From assembly GCF_034190915.1 (NCBI RefSeq), contig NW_026947485.1:38887519-38951518 (forward strand): a stretch of 64,000 nucleotides of DNA. The letters run 5' to 3'. Within the stretch, counting starts at the first letter, position 1. Each line of letters starts with the position of its first letter. Source of the stretch: Cavia porcellus. Its lineage: Eukaryota; Chordata; Mammalia; Rodentia; Caviidae. The notes below the pieces were generated by a model. The model did no database searches and was not told the DNA's origin. It was given only the letters and a program-made list of their open reading frames with translations. A program made the translations under genes and the position numbers. Below, in pieces: positions 1 through 12,309 of this stretch.

Positions 1-411
1 GGTATTACTTTGTCTCATTTGTGAAGCAAGCAAGAGGCAGAGAAGCAAACAACTACTCCATCTGTCCATGCAACCATCCATCCAACACTGAAGTGCCAAA
101 TCCTAAGGCAGAACCAAGAGAAGCTTCTAGTCCAGTCAGAGAAACCCATGTAAACCAAAGCAGCAAAACTGAAGCGTTCAGACTGCTGAGGACATTCAGA
201 CATATTTTGCTTAGTGGGTAGTAGTTGTTTGGACACTTCTTAAATGTGAATTGACTACAAATGCTGTAAAATCAAAAGACAACATAAAACTCCAGATTTC
301 TGACGTCTCTTAAAACAAAACAAAACAAAAAAAAAAAAAGCAGGACCAGGAAGCAGTACCGTGCTACAAGCCCTACTTTATAGACAGACTTCCTAGATTA
401 GAAAAACAGTT

Positions 412-510
412 CTGAGGGATGAGGATGTGGCTCAGTGGTACAGTGCTTGCTTAGGGTGCACAAGCCTTGGGTTTGACCCTAAGCACCACAAACAAACAAA
501 CAAACAAACC
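412..510 (+). repeat. Old ID-type SINE
   Basis: Diverged tRNA-like SINE: an A-box-like GTGGCTCAGTGG and a B-box-like GGTTTGACCC, followed by a (CAAA)n tail. It lacks the GGTACCGATAAA end of the young copies. Confidence 0.65.
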
Positions 511-573
511 CCTGACATTTGTTTAACCTCTCTGTGTACATCAGTTTCCCCTGCTTAAAAAAATGGTGATCAT

Positions 574-1882
574 ACATCGTATTAAAAGTTTCTGCATGTC
601 AAAAGAAATCTCCAGCATAGTAAAAAGAAAACCCACAAACTGGGAAAAAAATCTTAGCGAACTGTGCCTCAGACAAAGGGCTTCTGTTTAAAACATATAA
701 AGAATTTTAAACAATCGGACCCCCGAAATCCAAAGATCGAATCCAAAAATGGGCATCAGAGATGAATACACAGTTCTCAGATGAAGAAATACAAATGGCA
801 AATAAATACATGAAAAAATGTATTCATGTATATTAGAGAAATGCAAATTAAAACAACACTGAGATTCCATCTCACTCCAGAAAGAATGGCCAGGATCAAG
901 AAAACTACCAACAACAAATGCTGGAGAGGCTGTGGGAAAAAAGGAACACTCCTGCACTGGTACAACCACTATGGAGTTCAGTCTGGAGACTCCTCAAAAA
1001 GCTAGAATTGATTGGAAGTCCCATTCAACCCAGCTATTCCACTTCTAGGCATATTCCCAGAGAATTGAAAACATCATACCACAGTGATATATGTGCACCT
1101 ATGTTTATTGCAGCACTATTTGTAATAGCCAGATCTTGGAAAACCTAAGTGTCCATCAACTGAGGAATGGATAAAAAAGTTGTGGTATTGTTATACGATG
1201 GAGTACTACTCAGCTATAAAGAATGATCATATTGATATATTTATAAATAAATGGTCACAGCTTGAGACCATACTCATAAGCAAAATAAATCAAACTCACA
1301 TGTATAAATACCATATAGTCTCCTTAGTGTAAGAAATGGTAAAAGTACGTAAGAGTTTATGGCAATCATGATTTCCCATTACATTGCTTTGAAGCCTTAT
1401 AATGTTTGTATTCATTAGTTGGAATGGTTTATCCTGGTTTGTTTGATTTTATTATGTGATAGTATGAACAGCTATTTTGAAGAAAATAAGACATTAGAAT
1501 AGCCAGTGCTGATTTAATATCATCTTACTCTGAAGTCCTACTATGCTTTTGTTCTTCTGTTTCCTTTGGTTCTATCATGTTGGATATTGCTATGCGTGAT
1601 AGTATAAACAAATTTTCTATGGAAAATGAGGTAATATAGTAGCCATTGTTCATTCTCTGTTATTTGGTTCTGAAAGCCCTGTAATGCTTTTATTCTCTTA
1701 CACTGTTTTGTTGTGTTTGATACTATCATACATGAAGTTATGCTTAACTGAAGGGACATTATAGTAGTTACTGTTAATTATGGGTTGTCTTGTGGTAAAA
1801 TGCTGTGTTGCTTGCATTGTTCTGATCTGATCTGCTTTGTTATGTCCTCTTTAGTCTTAATCTCTTTAAAATAAAAAAATTT
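574..1882 (+). mobile_element. 5'-truncated L1 (end of ORF2 plus 3' UTR)
   Basis: Translation of 574-1320, read with several frame breaks, gives the hallmarks of the L1 ORF2p C-terminus: [15 protein letters not shown], then [18 protein letters not shown]-like and MEYYSAIK-like stretches. A 3' UTR follows to an A-rich tail. The insertion is flanked by a 16-bp TSD, AAAAAATGGTGATCAT at 558-573 and the same with one mismatch at 1883-1898, so the 5' truncation is original. The 3' UTR (1380-1870) is homologous to 32100-32510 of the ORF2-less element and shows the same ~140-bp periodicity. Confidence 0.85.
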
Positions 1883-2544
1883 AAAAAATAGTGATCATGT
1901 ATTGATGGTTTATGTATTAAATGAAATTAAGAAGTAAAGCACTCAGCACAATCCCCCTACCAATAAATATTACCTGTCTCTATTATCATGGCAGCCTGGC
2001 AACCACTCAACTGGCAAGAGGGAGCACAATGTGCTTATTTCTCAACAACTAATAAGTTCCCTTCAGGATGTCCACTCTTAAGCTGTCCCATTCTCGCACT
2101 TTATTAAGAACATCTACCTATCATCCTGGCATAAGAGGTTCAAACTCTAACGCAGTGGAGGCGAACCTATGGCATGCATGCTGCAATAGGTACGCAGAGC
2201 TGTCGCTGTCGGTACTCAAGCCAAGTCCCCTTAGCAGGCGAGCATCAGATAACATTTTTTTTTTCCTAAACTAAAATCTCAGAATTCAGGTTTAATTGTA
2301 GAGCTGGCACTTTGCAATAAATAAGTGGGATTGGGATTGCAATTTGGGCACTGCCCTAACAGAACAAAGACTTTGCAATATAACCTAGAAGTGTTAAGAA
2401 AGGTAACTAGAGGGAACAGTGGTACTTAAAGAAGAGGGTAAGTCATCAAATGAGTCAACAAATGTTTTCTTAGGACCAGGTTTTAGGCAGAAACAATGGC
2501 AAGCAGATGGCAAGAGCCTTAATCTTAAACAACTTATCACTTTT

Positions 2545-2612
2545 TTTGCTTTTCGGCAATGCTAGGGGCAAATCACAAGTGCTCTACTATCAAACCACAC
2601 CTCCTGGCCAGA
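2545..2612 (-). repeat. Old ID-type SINE fragment
   Basis: Antisense diverged SINE: a T-run, then the complement of B-box and A-box remnants ending in ACCTCCTGGCC. Confidence 0.45.
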
Positions 2613-2734
2613 AACTTTCACTCTGGTGGTTGAAGCCACAGCAATAAAGATATATGGGAATAAGAATGTCAGGAATTGATGTGCTGTGTGAAAGACAAAA
2701 TAAAGCAATGTGATTTTTTTAAAAATGGTTGGAC

Positions 2735-2838
2735 TGGGGCTGGGGATTTAGCTCAGCGGCATAAGCACCTGCCTTGCAAGCAGGCGGTCATGAGTTCGAT
2801 CCCTGGTACCGATAAAAAGAAAAAAAAAAGACAAAAAA
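2735..2838 (+). repeat. ID SINE
   Basis: A-box TTAGCTCAGCGGC and B-box GAGTTCGATCC are intact, with an A-rich tail. It is bounded by a perfect 14-bp TSD, AAAAATGGTTGGAC at 2721-2734 and 2839-2852, which marks it as young. Confidence 0.92.
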
Positions 2839-3410
2839 AAAAATGGTTGGACGAAGGAAGGATGTGTTCTCTGATGAGGCACATTTTAATGTGCAACCTA
2901 AGTAAGAAAGCAGCCATTGGAAGAACTTGGGAGAAATACTCTAATGCTCTCTAGGCAGAGGGGACCACATGAGTGTGACTGGAACATAGTGAAAAGGGAA
3001 AGGAGGTAACAGAAGTTAAAGAGATGGAAAGTAATATACTGGAAGGTCTTTGCAGACCGTGGAAAGAAGTCTGGGATTTACAGTGGTCAGGAGCGATCTC
3101 AACAGCAGCTCAGGAGGTGCTGTTGGGAGGCAGAGCATGGTGGTAACATTCTGAGCAGAAGTAACTGGACAGCTCCCAGTGCGCTGCGGATTTGGTGGAG
3201 CCTCATAATCTGTGGATAGGAAATCTCAAGTTTATCTTACAGCTCAGTGGCACCTGATCTTAGGAAGAGTTCGTTCTCACAACAACAGAAAAGGAACAAA
3301 CCAAAGTAGAAGGAAACTTGTAATACAAGTAAGGTTTCAGGATTACTTGCACCCTTGTAAGACAGTTACCTTTATTCAGAAAAAAGAGATGAAAGGGGAT
3401 ACTAAAAAAT

Positions 3411-3625
3411 TGGGGCTGAGGGGCTGGGGATTTAGCTCAGAGGCATAAGCGCCTGCCTTGCAAGCAGGCAGTCGTGAGTTCGATCCCTGGTACCGATAAA
3501 AACGAAAAAGACCAAAAAAAAAAAAAAATTGGGGCTGAGGATATAACTCAGCAGCACAGCGGCTGCTATGCCTAGCAAGCGCAAGGTTCTGAGCTTGATT
3601 CCTGGTATTCTCCCCAAAAAATTAA
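3411..3625 (+). repeat. Older ID-type SINE split by a younger ID
   Basis: The host copy begins TTGGGGCTGAG and resumes at 3540 with GATATAACTCAGCAGC, a B-box-like GAGCTTGATTCC and an A-rich end. Its own leader was the target site for the ID at 3421-3522. Confidence 0.75.
3421..3522 (+). repeat. ID SINE nested in an ID
   Basis: Intact A and B boxes. The TSD AAAAATTGGGGCTGAG ends at 3420 and recurs at about 3523-3539, so the target was the 5' end of the older ID. Confidence 0.9.
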
Positions 3626-4456
3626 TTTGCAAACTAGTTAGCTGTGCTTTTGAGAGACTGTACTATCTCTTCCACCCACAGACAGTCATAGGTTACAAAA
3701 CCCCTGAAATACCTGCAGGCCACCCTCATGGTTCCATGATCTCAGATGAAAGCACTGCTCACTGAGTTGTGTGAGGAATGATTCGGGGAGGACTGGAGCT
3801 ACAAACAAACTGTCAGGTGACAAACTCAGTGATCCATGAGGAATCCTAATATGGGGGTTTGAATTAAGGTACAAAATGTGCATGCAATATTTAGGTGGTG
3901 AAAAGCAAAGGGACTTAGTGAACACCACACATGAGGAAAGGTAAGCTCAGGATGACACCATGCTTCTTCTGGCTTGGGTTACTGAGTGGTCACTAACCAG
4001 GCTAGAATAAGAGAGAAGAGTGCAGAGCTACCAAGACAGTGCCAATGGTTCCTTCCCTCAGCTGCCCAGACACCCAGAGAGCCGCAGCCCAAAGAGAAGT
4101 CTGTGATGCCGGGGTGAGGATGGGCTCATCAGCAAGGACTTGGTAAGGAAAGCTGTGGGCATGGAAAAAACTGATGGGGAACAACATGTAAAGAGCGACA
4201 GTAAGAGAAGAAAATGGGAATGTTCAAAGGGGCAAAAAGGGAGGGACAATGATGAAGACAAGATGTCAGAGGGGAAAACGTGAACCTTGAGGCAGTCATG
4301 TCAGGGTAGCCAACAGGAGGGAAAGGCCAACAGTTCAAATGCAATACAGAAGAAAGAACTGAAATAATGACTTGTCAAGTAGTCTGATTTTGTTCATTCA
4401 TTCAGTACATACATGACAGTCACTGTTAGTGCGGTTAATAAAAACTGTTCCTAGCT

Positions 4457-4562
4457 GGGGCTGGGGATTTAGCTCAGTGGCATAAGCGCCTGCCTTGCAA
4501 GCAGACAGTCGTGAGTTCGATTCCCGGTACCAATAAAAAGGAAAAAGACCAAAAAAAAAAAA
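4457..4562 (+). repeat. ID SINE
   Basis: Flanked by a perfect 16-bp TSD, AAAACTGTTCCTAGCT at 4441-4456 and 4563-4578. Confidence 0.92.
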
Positions 4563-5420
4563 AAAAACTGTTCCTAGCTTCTCACTTTTACATCCTACAG
4601 ATAGAGATAAACAAAAATAATAAACACATACTATTTTAGGGCCAGTAAGTGTCAAAGAGAAAAATAATGACACTGGGTTAGGGAGGTGGGAACTTAAGGG
4701 CAGGGAGGACACTGGTCAAAGCAAATCTTTCAGGCAAGCTCTCCGAGCTCAGGCTTGCACAAGTGAGAGAGACAGCAGGAAATACAGGAATGGGGGAAAG
4801 TGGTATGGGCAACATAAACTATACACATCCAGACACTGAGACAAGAGTGTGCCTGGTGATAGAGGAACAGCAAACAGACCTTGTGCCTGTAGCCACTAAA
4901 GTCAGGGAAGAGTGGCAGGTGAGGTCACAGAAGTGAGCCCAGGGTCAGGCTTCTTTAGTTTTTGGATTTCACTCAGAACAAGAGGGGAAGTCATTAAAAA
5001 GTTTTGAGCAGAGAGAGAAATGATCTGATTTTCTGATTTACACCTTCCAAAGGTTACTCAGTGGTGAGAGCTGACTGAGGGAGGTGAGACGCAAAAGTAA
5101 AGAGACAAATTATAAAGCTAAAAGATAAATGTGGCTTGAACCAGGGCACAGCAGTAGAGGTGGTGAGTGGTACATACATTTTGCATGTTTTGACAGTGAA
5201 ACTGCTAAGATTTCCTGTGATTTTGACAAAAAGCAGGGTGAAAAGGAGTCAAAAAGTGGCTGTAAATGGCGGGCACTGCCTCATGATTTTGCTCTATAAA
5301 ACTTCCTTTGAGAAGTGGGCTCATTGACAACCCATTCAGACCCCTCCGGTCTCTCTTTCAGGAGCTATTCCTAAACCCCATTCCTTTTCTCCAGTAAATT
5401 TCCCTCTTAAAAAAAAAAAA

Positions 5421-5550
5421 GGTGGGTGTGATGGCACATGCCTATAATTCCAACACTCAGGAGGCTGAGGCAAAAATGCAGCTGTGAGTTCAAGGTCAGC
5501 CTGTACTACCTAGAAAGATCCTGTCTCAAAACAAACAAAAAAGAATGACT
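5421..5550 (+). repeat. B1 SINE
   Basis: 7SL-derived: GTGGGTGTGATGGCACATGCC leader region, GAGTTCAAGGTCAGCC B-box region and GATCCTGTCTCAAAA end. Confidence 0.85.
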
Positions 5551-5989
5551 ACAGTTTCTGATCTGAGTAACTGGAAGAATATAACAGTCATTTTCTGAGA
5601 TAGGAATAAATGTCAGAGGGACAGCTAGGATGCCTACTAGATTTCTAAGTAGAAATGCTGACCAGGATATAAATGTGTAGGTTTTGTAAACTACTTTAGG
5701 GAAATTTTATTTTTGCTCCTTTTTTGAAGAACTTTGTAATTAAAAATTTCATGTATATGTTTAGAAAAGATGAGGTCAACATTCAGTATCTAGAAGTACC
5801 AGTTTGACTAATCACTTATAAAAATGTTATCTTTTTTCTAACATAAAACTAAGAAACAATTATACATTGTATGTGTTTACCATTTCTATCATTTTTCCTT
5901 ATTGATGTAGACAATAAACAAAAAACAAGGTAATTACACAAGTGAAACTTGTTCTCCAACTGTACTGGAAAGAGTCAAGAATGTGCTGT

Positions 5990-6105
5990 GCCTAGGTGTG
6001 GTGGCCCATGCCTATAATTCCACTCTGGGAGGTTGAGGCAGGGGAACCCAACATCACGCCTAGCAATTTAAGTGATTTAGGGGGACCCTTCCTCAAAATT
6101 TTTTA
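5990..6105 (+). repeat. B1 SINE, diverged
   Basis: GGTGTGGTGGCCCATGCC leader and a CCTTCCTCAAAA end, with a degenerate middle. Confidence 0.7.
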
Positions 6106-6118
6106 AAAAAATGTTTTT

Positions 6119-6178
6119 ACAGGGTGGTGGATGTAGTTCAGTGTGAAGGACTTGGATTCAATCTCTAGTACGGTGGTG
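6119..6178 (+). repeat. Old ID-type SINE fragment
   Basis: GGTGGATGTAGTTCAGTG followed by GGATTCAATCTCTAGTAC, matching degenerate A and B boxes. Confidence 0.45.
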
Positions 6179-6294
6179 GTGGTAATGGAATTGTTCTGTA
6201 AATTACTATACACATCTCTTCCTTCCAGAGACAGCTGTAGTTTAAGCAGAAAAATGGCACAACGTAGAGTCTGTAATGGCTGCTTCTGATTTCT

Positions 6295-6578
6295 AGTAGT
6301 ATAGGCTTAGGACAATTCATAAAATCTCTCTCAGGGTCTGTTTCATCTGTAAAACTGAGAATGAGAATACTGCCTCAGGGTAGTGATAGTCACACCACAA
6401 CATTTCCTGAGCCCTTAAAATGTGCTAGGTACTTTTCCACACACAATCTCATGTAATCTTTGCAACACCGTAGGTATTATTATTATCCTCACTGACACAT
6501 GATTAAATGAGGCACAGTGAGGTTAAATAATTATTCTAGGAAAAGTGAAGTAACAGAGCAGAATTTAAATAATGGCAA
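6295..6578 (+). repeat. MIR-family relics
   Basis: The segment up to about 6395 has the CTCAGGGTCTGTTTCATCTGTAAAACTGAG signature in pieces. The following 180 bases have the TGTGCTAGGTACTTTTCC, CTCATGTAATCTTTGCAACA and GAGGCACAGTGAGGTTAAAT blocks of core-SINE (MIR). These are ancient mammalian repeats. Confidence 0.8.
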
Positions 6579-6999
6579 TATGTGTACTACTTCACAGTTT
6601 AAGACACTTGCACATTTAAAGACCTGGTATAGCATGGTATTAGACCAAACAGTGTGAAATTACCTTTTTTAGATCCAGAACATGAGCAGTTTGATATGGT
6701 TCAACCTTGACTATTATCCCATATTGCTTATTTAAAAATGAAATGTGAAAATGTTTAACTGTAAAGGACTATGGAAAGTATTACTTTGTGTAAAAATACA
6801 TGGGACCATGCTAAGAGCTATAGAAACAATTGGGAAATTGGAAACAATAAAGATAATGTGAAAATCTATTCAAATTACGTATCGGTAACTAATAACAAAG
6901 AAGTTCATTATACAGTCATCCCAGGTTTCCACCTACAGCTTGAATATTTTTGAGGCTTAATCTTCTCAACAGAAACAATCTCAAGTTGACATCATTTTC

Positions 7000-7152
7000 C
7001 TTATGGTACTTATCACATCTGGTATAATATTTATTTATCTTCTCACCCAACTAGTAAGTAAAGCTCACGGGAACAAAGATTTTTCTGTATTATTCAATGT
7101 TTTATCCCCAGCACTTAGAACAGTTTCAGGCTCACAATAATACTTAAATTCA
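7000..7152 (+). repeat. L2 LINE 3'-end relic
   Basis: Contains the L2-like blocks CCCAACTAGTAAGTAAAGCT, TTATCCCCAGCACTTAGAAC and CAGGCTCACAATAATACTTA. Confidence 0.75.
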
Positions 7153-7414
7153 CATCTTGAAGAAATAAGAAATTAGAACTTCCTAAATTACTTAAATAAG
7201 AGAACATAAATAAATGAACTATGTTTTAAAACAAAGATTAGTAATACCTAAATATTATGGAAATACTAACAAAACAAATCTTTCTAAATAAAACTGGTTC
7301 CTACTCATAAAACACTCTAAAAAGTGTCAAACATCTAAATTTGAGATGTACTCCTTCAAAAGTTAATCATGAATAATTCATTAAACTTTCTTAAATTAAA
7401 AATTAAAATTTAGG

Positions 7415-7521
7415 GAGGCTGGGGATTTAGCTCAGCGGCATAAGTGCCTGCCTTGCAAGCAGGCAGTTGTGAGTTCGATCCCCGATACCGATAAAAAGGA
7501 AAAAGACCCAAAAAAAAAAAA
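7415..7521 (+). repeat. ID SINE
   Basis: Perfect 15-bp TSD AAATTAAAATTTAGG at 7400-7414 and 7522-7536. The A and B boxes are intact. Confidence 0.9.
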
Positions 7522-7539
7522 AAATTAAAATTTAGGATA

Positions 7540-9576
7540 GTATATAATAAAAATCACAGGCATCACAATAAAAAAGAAAAATCACATTGGAGTTTCAGAC
7601 AAAGAAGAAATTAGTAGAAAGTAAAAGGATATTATGTCAAGGCTGAAAGGAATGAAATTTTGAAAGTGGCTGAATATAAGACTAAAACAATTTCACCTGA
7701 AACAAATAATAAAATATTCACCCTAGAATGTATTTAACTGATAAAGAAAAAAAATCCCTAAACTTAAAAGGGTATAGGTTTCTAATATGTTACCCTAGAT
7801 CACTAAAGAAATCAAAATTGTCTAAATAACAATTTCACTACATTCTCTCCTAAATATGTGTGATATATGTAAAATACTAAGTATCACATGACTATATCAC
7901 ATGACTACTAAACATTGCAACTGATGAGAATGTTTTAAAAAGTGTAGAGCACTGTGTAAGGGATAAACAATTATAATTATCCTACCAGAATAAAAAATAT
8001 TTTTCTCACTAACATTTTCTTAATGTGATCTTTGATAAAATTCTCAAAACCAGAAGGGGAAAAAGAAGCTATCAAATGTAATCTGCCATATACATTTATC
8101 AGCAGCCACTTGGTGTTGGCCACAATGGGCTTCCTGCAGCTGGCTGTCACCCCACCAAAAGCTACTTGTCATCCACTGCCTAATCTCTCAGGCCTAAACT
8201 CACTTGGGTCAAAACAAGTCAACTGCTTTTATCACTAGCAGTAATATGTTGGAATAAAAGTGTCAAGTATAATTCTGGCTGCCAAGGTTTTGTTCTTAAG
8301 AAAAGATTTGTGACTATTAAGGAGGACATTAAATTACAGCTATTGCCTAAAAGAAAAGGGTATTTGCGTTTTTAGTTTGATTGCTGTAACACTGCAGTCC
8401 ACTGTATAGTAAAACCAAAGGGAAGGAAAACAACCAGAAATATCACAACTCCACCAAGAGTAAACTCCTAAAAAATACAAAGAGTGTACTAGCAGGAATG
8501 TAGAAAGAAAGTCAGGGTCATGCTTTAGAAAAGATTCTGTGTATTGTGCAAGACTGAATATTAGTTCTAAGTATTGTCCTGTAAGATCATTAGAGGAATA
8601 TTGTAGAAGTCTTATAGGATAAAGTGGAGTTATGTGTATTGATACCAAAATATGTCCACAATACACTACTGGAAAATAGACTATAAACTCTGCTAGAATC
8701 AGTGTGGTCTCATTTTTCTTAAGGACAGATGTCGTTAAGGACCAAAAAAATAACCTAGGATGACACACTGAAGCTGTAGAATGCTTTTTGTTTGCTTAGA
8801 ATGGAATTATGGATTATGAAGAGACTTCTGCTCTTCTATAGATTTTTTTTCCCTTTAAAATACTACGTATGCAATTACTTTCATAATCGTGGCTATTGCC
8901 AGGTCTAAGAAAGAAAACACAAATAGCATGACAAGCCCTTCTCTTCAGCTAATGAAAAATCTGAGGCTGCCTCCAAACTCTGGGTATCACAGACACATGC
9001 ATTGACCTTCAAAGTTGTCCTCTTGGGGCCTCTTTTCTTTTTCTTTAAAACAATATCCTCTGTGGAACCTCAGAATACAATGGGGAACTTCTCTCACTGA
9101 GGGGATGACCAGTGTGGGGAACACTGGTCACACCTCCTGCACTACCTCTCAGGAGCCTGCAGGTCATGAAGCACAAGTAGAAACTAATTAACGCAAGTAT
9201 TTCTGAGCAGTTGGGAAAAGGAAGCCCAAAAATTAGCCTCTGGTTAAGATTTTGTCTTAATGACCTTGGATTAGTTTATGTGCTAGGTATTATAAACACA
9301 GTACATATGCATAAAGTTTATAGAAAACTAAAGCACGCATGAATCAGCACCAAACTATCAGAGACTACCACATCACTAAAATTTATAAATGAAAAAGATA
9401 AAAAAATAAATGTATAATTAAACATCAAAAAAGAATCATATGCCTGTTGGAACTCAACATGATTTAAATATACCATACTCCCTGATACTTTTGCAAATGT
9501 TTCCCTGTTTTCTGTGGCTCATATTTAGCCAAACATATCTATCAAAGTAATGGCTAGAATCAGCTGAATCAGCCAC

Positions 9577-9610
<34 letters not shown>

Positions 9611-9660
9611 AAGTTGAAGAAAAGCAGTAGCAAAGAACCAGTTTGTGACATGTTGATCAA
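7540..9660. other. Non-repetitive non-coding stretch
   Basis: AT-rich single-copy-looking sequence with no recognised repeat. The longest reading frame, 142 codons on the minus strand at 8340-8768, has no domain, no splice context and AT-driven composition, so I do not call it a gene. Confidence 0.5.
9578..9609 (+). repeat. Poly(A) run
   Basis: About 32 consecutive A on the plus strand with no recognisable SINE body upstream. Confidence 0.9.
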
Positions 9661-9681
9661 GCAACAGAAACCATTATAAAC

Positions 9682-9780
9682 ATGCAGCACAAACGCTGAA
9701 GCACTCAAGAGGTGGGGCAAGAAGACTGCAAGTTTGAGGCTAGCCTGGGGTACATGAGACTCCATATCAAAAACCAAAAA
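9682..9780 (+). repeat. B1 SINE, old
   Basis: GCAAGTTTGAGGCTAGCCTGG block and a degenerate A-rich end; the leader is eroded. Confidence 0.6.
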
Positions 9781-9904
9781 TCAAACAAACAACAAAAACT
9801 ACAGATACCTAGGATAGTGGTCAGTGAAGCCAAATTCCCAAAAGATTTGAATCACTTAGAATAATAAGCAGCTTCTTGCATGACAAATTTTAATAAACAT
9901 GATT

Positions 9905-9997
9905 GGGCTGGGGATTTAGCTCAGCGGCATAAGCGCCTGCCTGGCAAGTGTAAGGCCACAAGTTTGATCCCCGGTCCTCCTATCCCCCCCAAAAAAT
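9905..9997 (+). repeat. ID SINE variant
   Basis: Uses the CTGCCTGGCAAGTGTAAGGCC anticodon-arm variant and a GGTCCTCCTATCCCC end instead of GGTACCGATAAA. It is flanked by an imperfect duplication of AATTTTAATAAACATGA. Confidence 0.85.
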
Positions 9998-10055
9998 TTA
10001 ATAGACATGACCATTCTGACTTTTGTTCTTTAAGAAACTCATTGTAGAAAAAGTA

Positions 10056-10205
10056 TAGGTTGGGTGTAGTGGTGCATGCCTGTTATGCCAGCATTCAGGA
10101 GGCTGAGGCAGGAGGATCATCACGAATTTTGAGGCCAGCCTGGGATACATAGTAAGTTCAAGGCCACCCTAAACTACACAGCTGAGATCCTATCTTTAAA
10201 AAAAA
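10056..10205 (+). repeat. B1 SINE
   Basis: Long form with both AGGCCAGCCTGGGATACATA and AAGGCCACCCTAAACTACA segments (internal duplication). Confidence 0.85.
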
Positions 10206-10394
10206 TAAATAAAAAAAAAGGAAAGGAAAGGAAAAGGAACATATAGAATGACAGAAACTTATGCCATAACACAGAAAATAAAGATTCAGGGGTTCCTGTT
10301 CAGACTAAACTTTATATGAAAGTTTCACATGACAAGCAACATACACAAAATATGGATAATGACCACACCTGTATTTAATGCTGGACACATTACT

Positions 10395-10491
10395 TTTTTT
10401 TTTAATCTTTTTATTGGTACCAGGGATCGAACTCATGACCGCCTGCTTGCAAGGCAGGTGCTTATGCCGCTGAGCTAAATCCCCAGCCCTC
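10395..10491 (-). repeat. ID SINE, antisense
   Basis: Reads on the minus strand with intact A and B boxes. CACATTACTTTTT flanks both ends (TSD). Confidence 0.9.
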
Positions 10492-10868
10492 CACATTACT
10501 TTTTAAAGTATAGGAAAATCCTGTTTTATTTCATTGGCACTATGAAAAGAACCAGTGTTATAAGGAACAGTTGGAAAAATAGAGATGTTTATATTTAAAG
10601 AAGAAAGGACTAGGAAAAAGATCACTCTTTATTAAATACAAAAGGGACCATCATAAAGGAAAAGGACTTAGATACAGTATGAGCTTTCATTTAAAAAAAA
10701 AAAATAAGACGTTATCATGGTAGGGAGGAATTCTGGCCAAAAGATCATTTTTTTCTTAAATAGAAGTATGAAGACTAATGGGCTGTTAGGAAGCATTCTT
10801 CATGCAAAGCCTAAACAACCACTGGGGGGCACTGGATATTTGGGTCTTGAATGTAGCCTGGCTCCACA

Positions 10869-10949
10869 AAGGAAGGGAGGGAAGGAGGAGGAGGGGGAGG
10901 GGGAGGGGAGAGGGAAGGGGGGAGAGGGAAGGGGGGAGGGGGAAGGGGG

Positions 10950-10991
<42 letters not shown>

Positions 10992-11092
10992 AAAGAAAAG
11001 AAAAGAAAAGAAAAGAAAAGAAAAGAAAAGAAAAGAAAAGAAAAGAAAAGAAAAGAAAGAGAGAAGAGAAAGAGAAAGAGAGAAAGATTCCA
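10869..11092 (+). repeat. Polypurine tract with (CAGA)n and (AAAAG)n arrays
   Basis: About 220 bp nearly free of pyrimidines on the plus strand: a G-rich GGGGGAGGGG segment, GA repeats, a short (CAGA)n block, then about 14 AAAAG pentamers and a GA-rich tail. Long open frames on both strands here are artefacts of the repeat. Confidence 0.95.
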
Positions 11093-11364
11093 CTCCAGGA
11101 GATTCTGGACCTTGGGAGTACCAGATTTATAACAGAAAGACTGCCTTGAGTTATCTGGACACTTATAGCAAATAAGATGGGATACGCCCCTTCCCTTTCC
11201 CCCTCCCCTACTGGAGAGTATAATCTATTGATATATAATTTTGCTGCAGTTAGGAATACACAGATACACAACAACAATTAAACAAGAGTGTAAAAAAAAT
11301 TGTAAGTAAAAGCTTGGTCCTGAGAAATGTGTCAGTAGAATCTGAATCTTTTTTCTTAAATTTA

Positions 11365-11519
11365 TTTTTTGGGTTTTTTTGAGATAGGGTCTCACTAAGC
11401 AGTTCAGGCTGGCCTTGAGCTCACTTTGTAGCCCAGGCTGGTGTCAAACTTGCAACGATTCTCCTACCTCAGCCTTCCCGAGTGCTGGGATTACAGGCAT
11501 GAGCCACCACGCCCCGCTT
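11365..11519 (-). repeat. B1 SINE, antisense
   Basis: Minus-strand copy beginning with a GCGGGGCGTGGTGGCTCATG leader and ending in a degenerate tail. Confidence 0.88.
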
Positions 11520-11610
11520 TAAATTTATTTTTGCCACAATCCCTAGAGAAAAGTAAACAACAAAGACAAAACAAAAAAACTTTAAAACTTTTAGTTTTAA
11601 AACATTTTCT

Positions 11611-11714
11611 TTTTTTTGGGGGGGGGTGCTTTTTTCTGGTACTGGGGATTGAACTCAGAACCCTGCGCTTGCCAGGCAGGTGCTTATGCTGCTGAGCTAA
11701 ACCCCCAGTCCCCT
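11611..11714 (-). repeat. ID SINE, antisense
   Basis: 12-bp TSD AAAACATTTTCT at 11599-11610 and 11715-11726. It carries the CTGCCTGGCAAGCGCAGGG variant arm. Confidence 0.9.
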
Positions 11715-11937
11715 AAAACATTTTCTATAGTTTTCCTATTGTTAAACAATAAAGGGACATAGTTTTAATAACATACTACTCCACTGTTTATATCTCTGAT
11801 GATTATATATAGTGTAACTAACAACCCAACAATGCATTACACTAGTGCGCAATTTCAACCATATCTGTAATAGCCAAGAGAACTTGGGACAGGTCTTGAG
11901 TTTCTTCTTGCCTTTAAATTTGTATATTATTCTTTTT

Positions 11938-12092
11938 TTTTTTTGTCTTTTTGAGACAGGGTCTCGCTATGCAGTTCAGGCTGGCCTTGAGTTCACTTTG
12001 TAGCCCAGGCTGGTCTCGAACTCGCAACAATCCTCCTGCCTCAGCCTCCCAGTACTGGGATTACAGGCATGAGCCACCACCATGCCCAGCTA
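11938..12092 (-). repeat. B1 SINE, antisense
   Basis: Complete long-form copy with a CTGGGCATGGTGGTGGCTC leader and a long tail. Confidence 0.88.
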
Positions 12093-12309
12093 AATTTGTA
12101 CATTATTCTAACAAGTGTAGTCTACATCCCAAAAAAGGAGAAATGACACATTTAGTACAGTATAGTAGAGAATATGAGCAATATGGAAGAAAACATCTGA
12201 AAAAAAGATAAAGCAGGTAAGAATAATCAAAGTTAAACCCATTGCTATTATTTAAGTAGGGGCAACCAGAACTTATGTTTGTAAGGACATCATGCTACAT
12301 ACCTGTTTT

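Noticed and set aside
8340..8768. 142-codon minus-strand frame
   Set aside because: AT-rich chance frame with no domain, no splice sites of the right phase and no initiation context.
10717..11277. Overlapping 97-163-codon frames on both strands
   Set aside because: Products of the polypurine/AAAAG repeat (Lys/Glu/Arg on one strand, Ser/Phe/Leu on the other).
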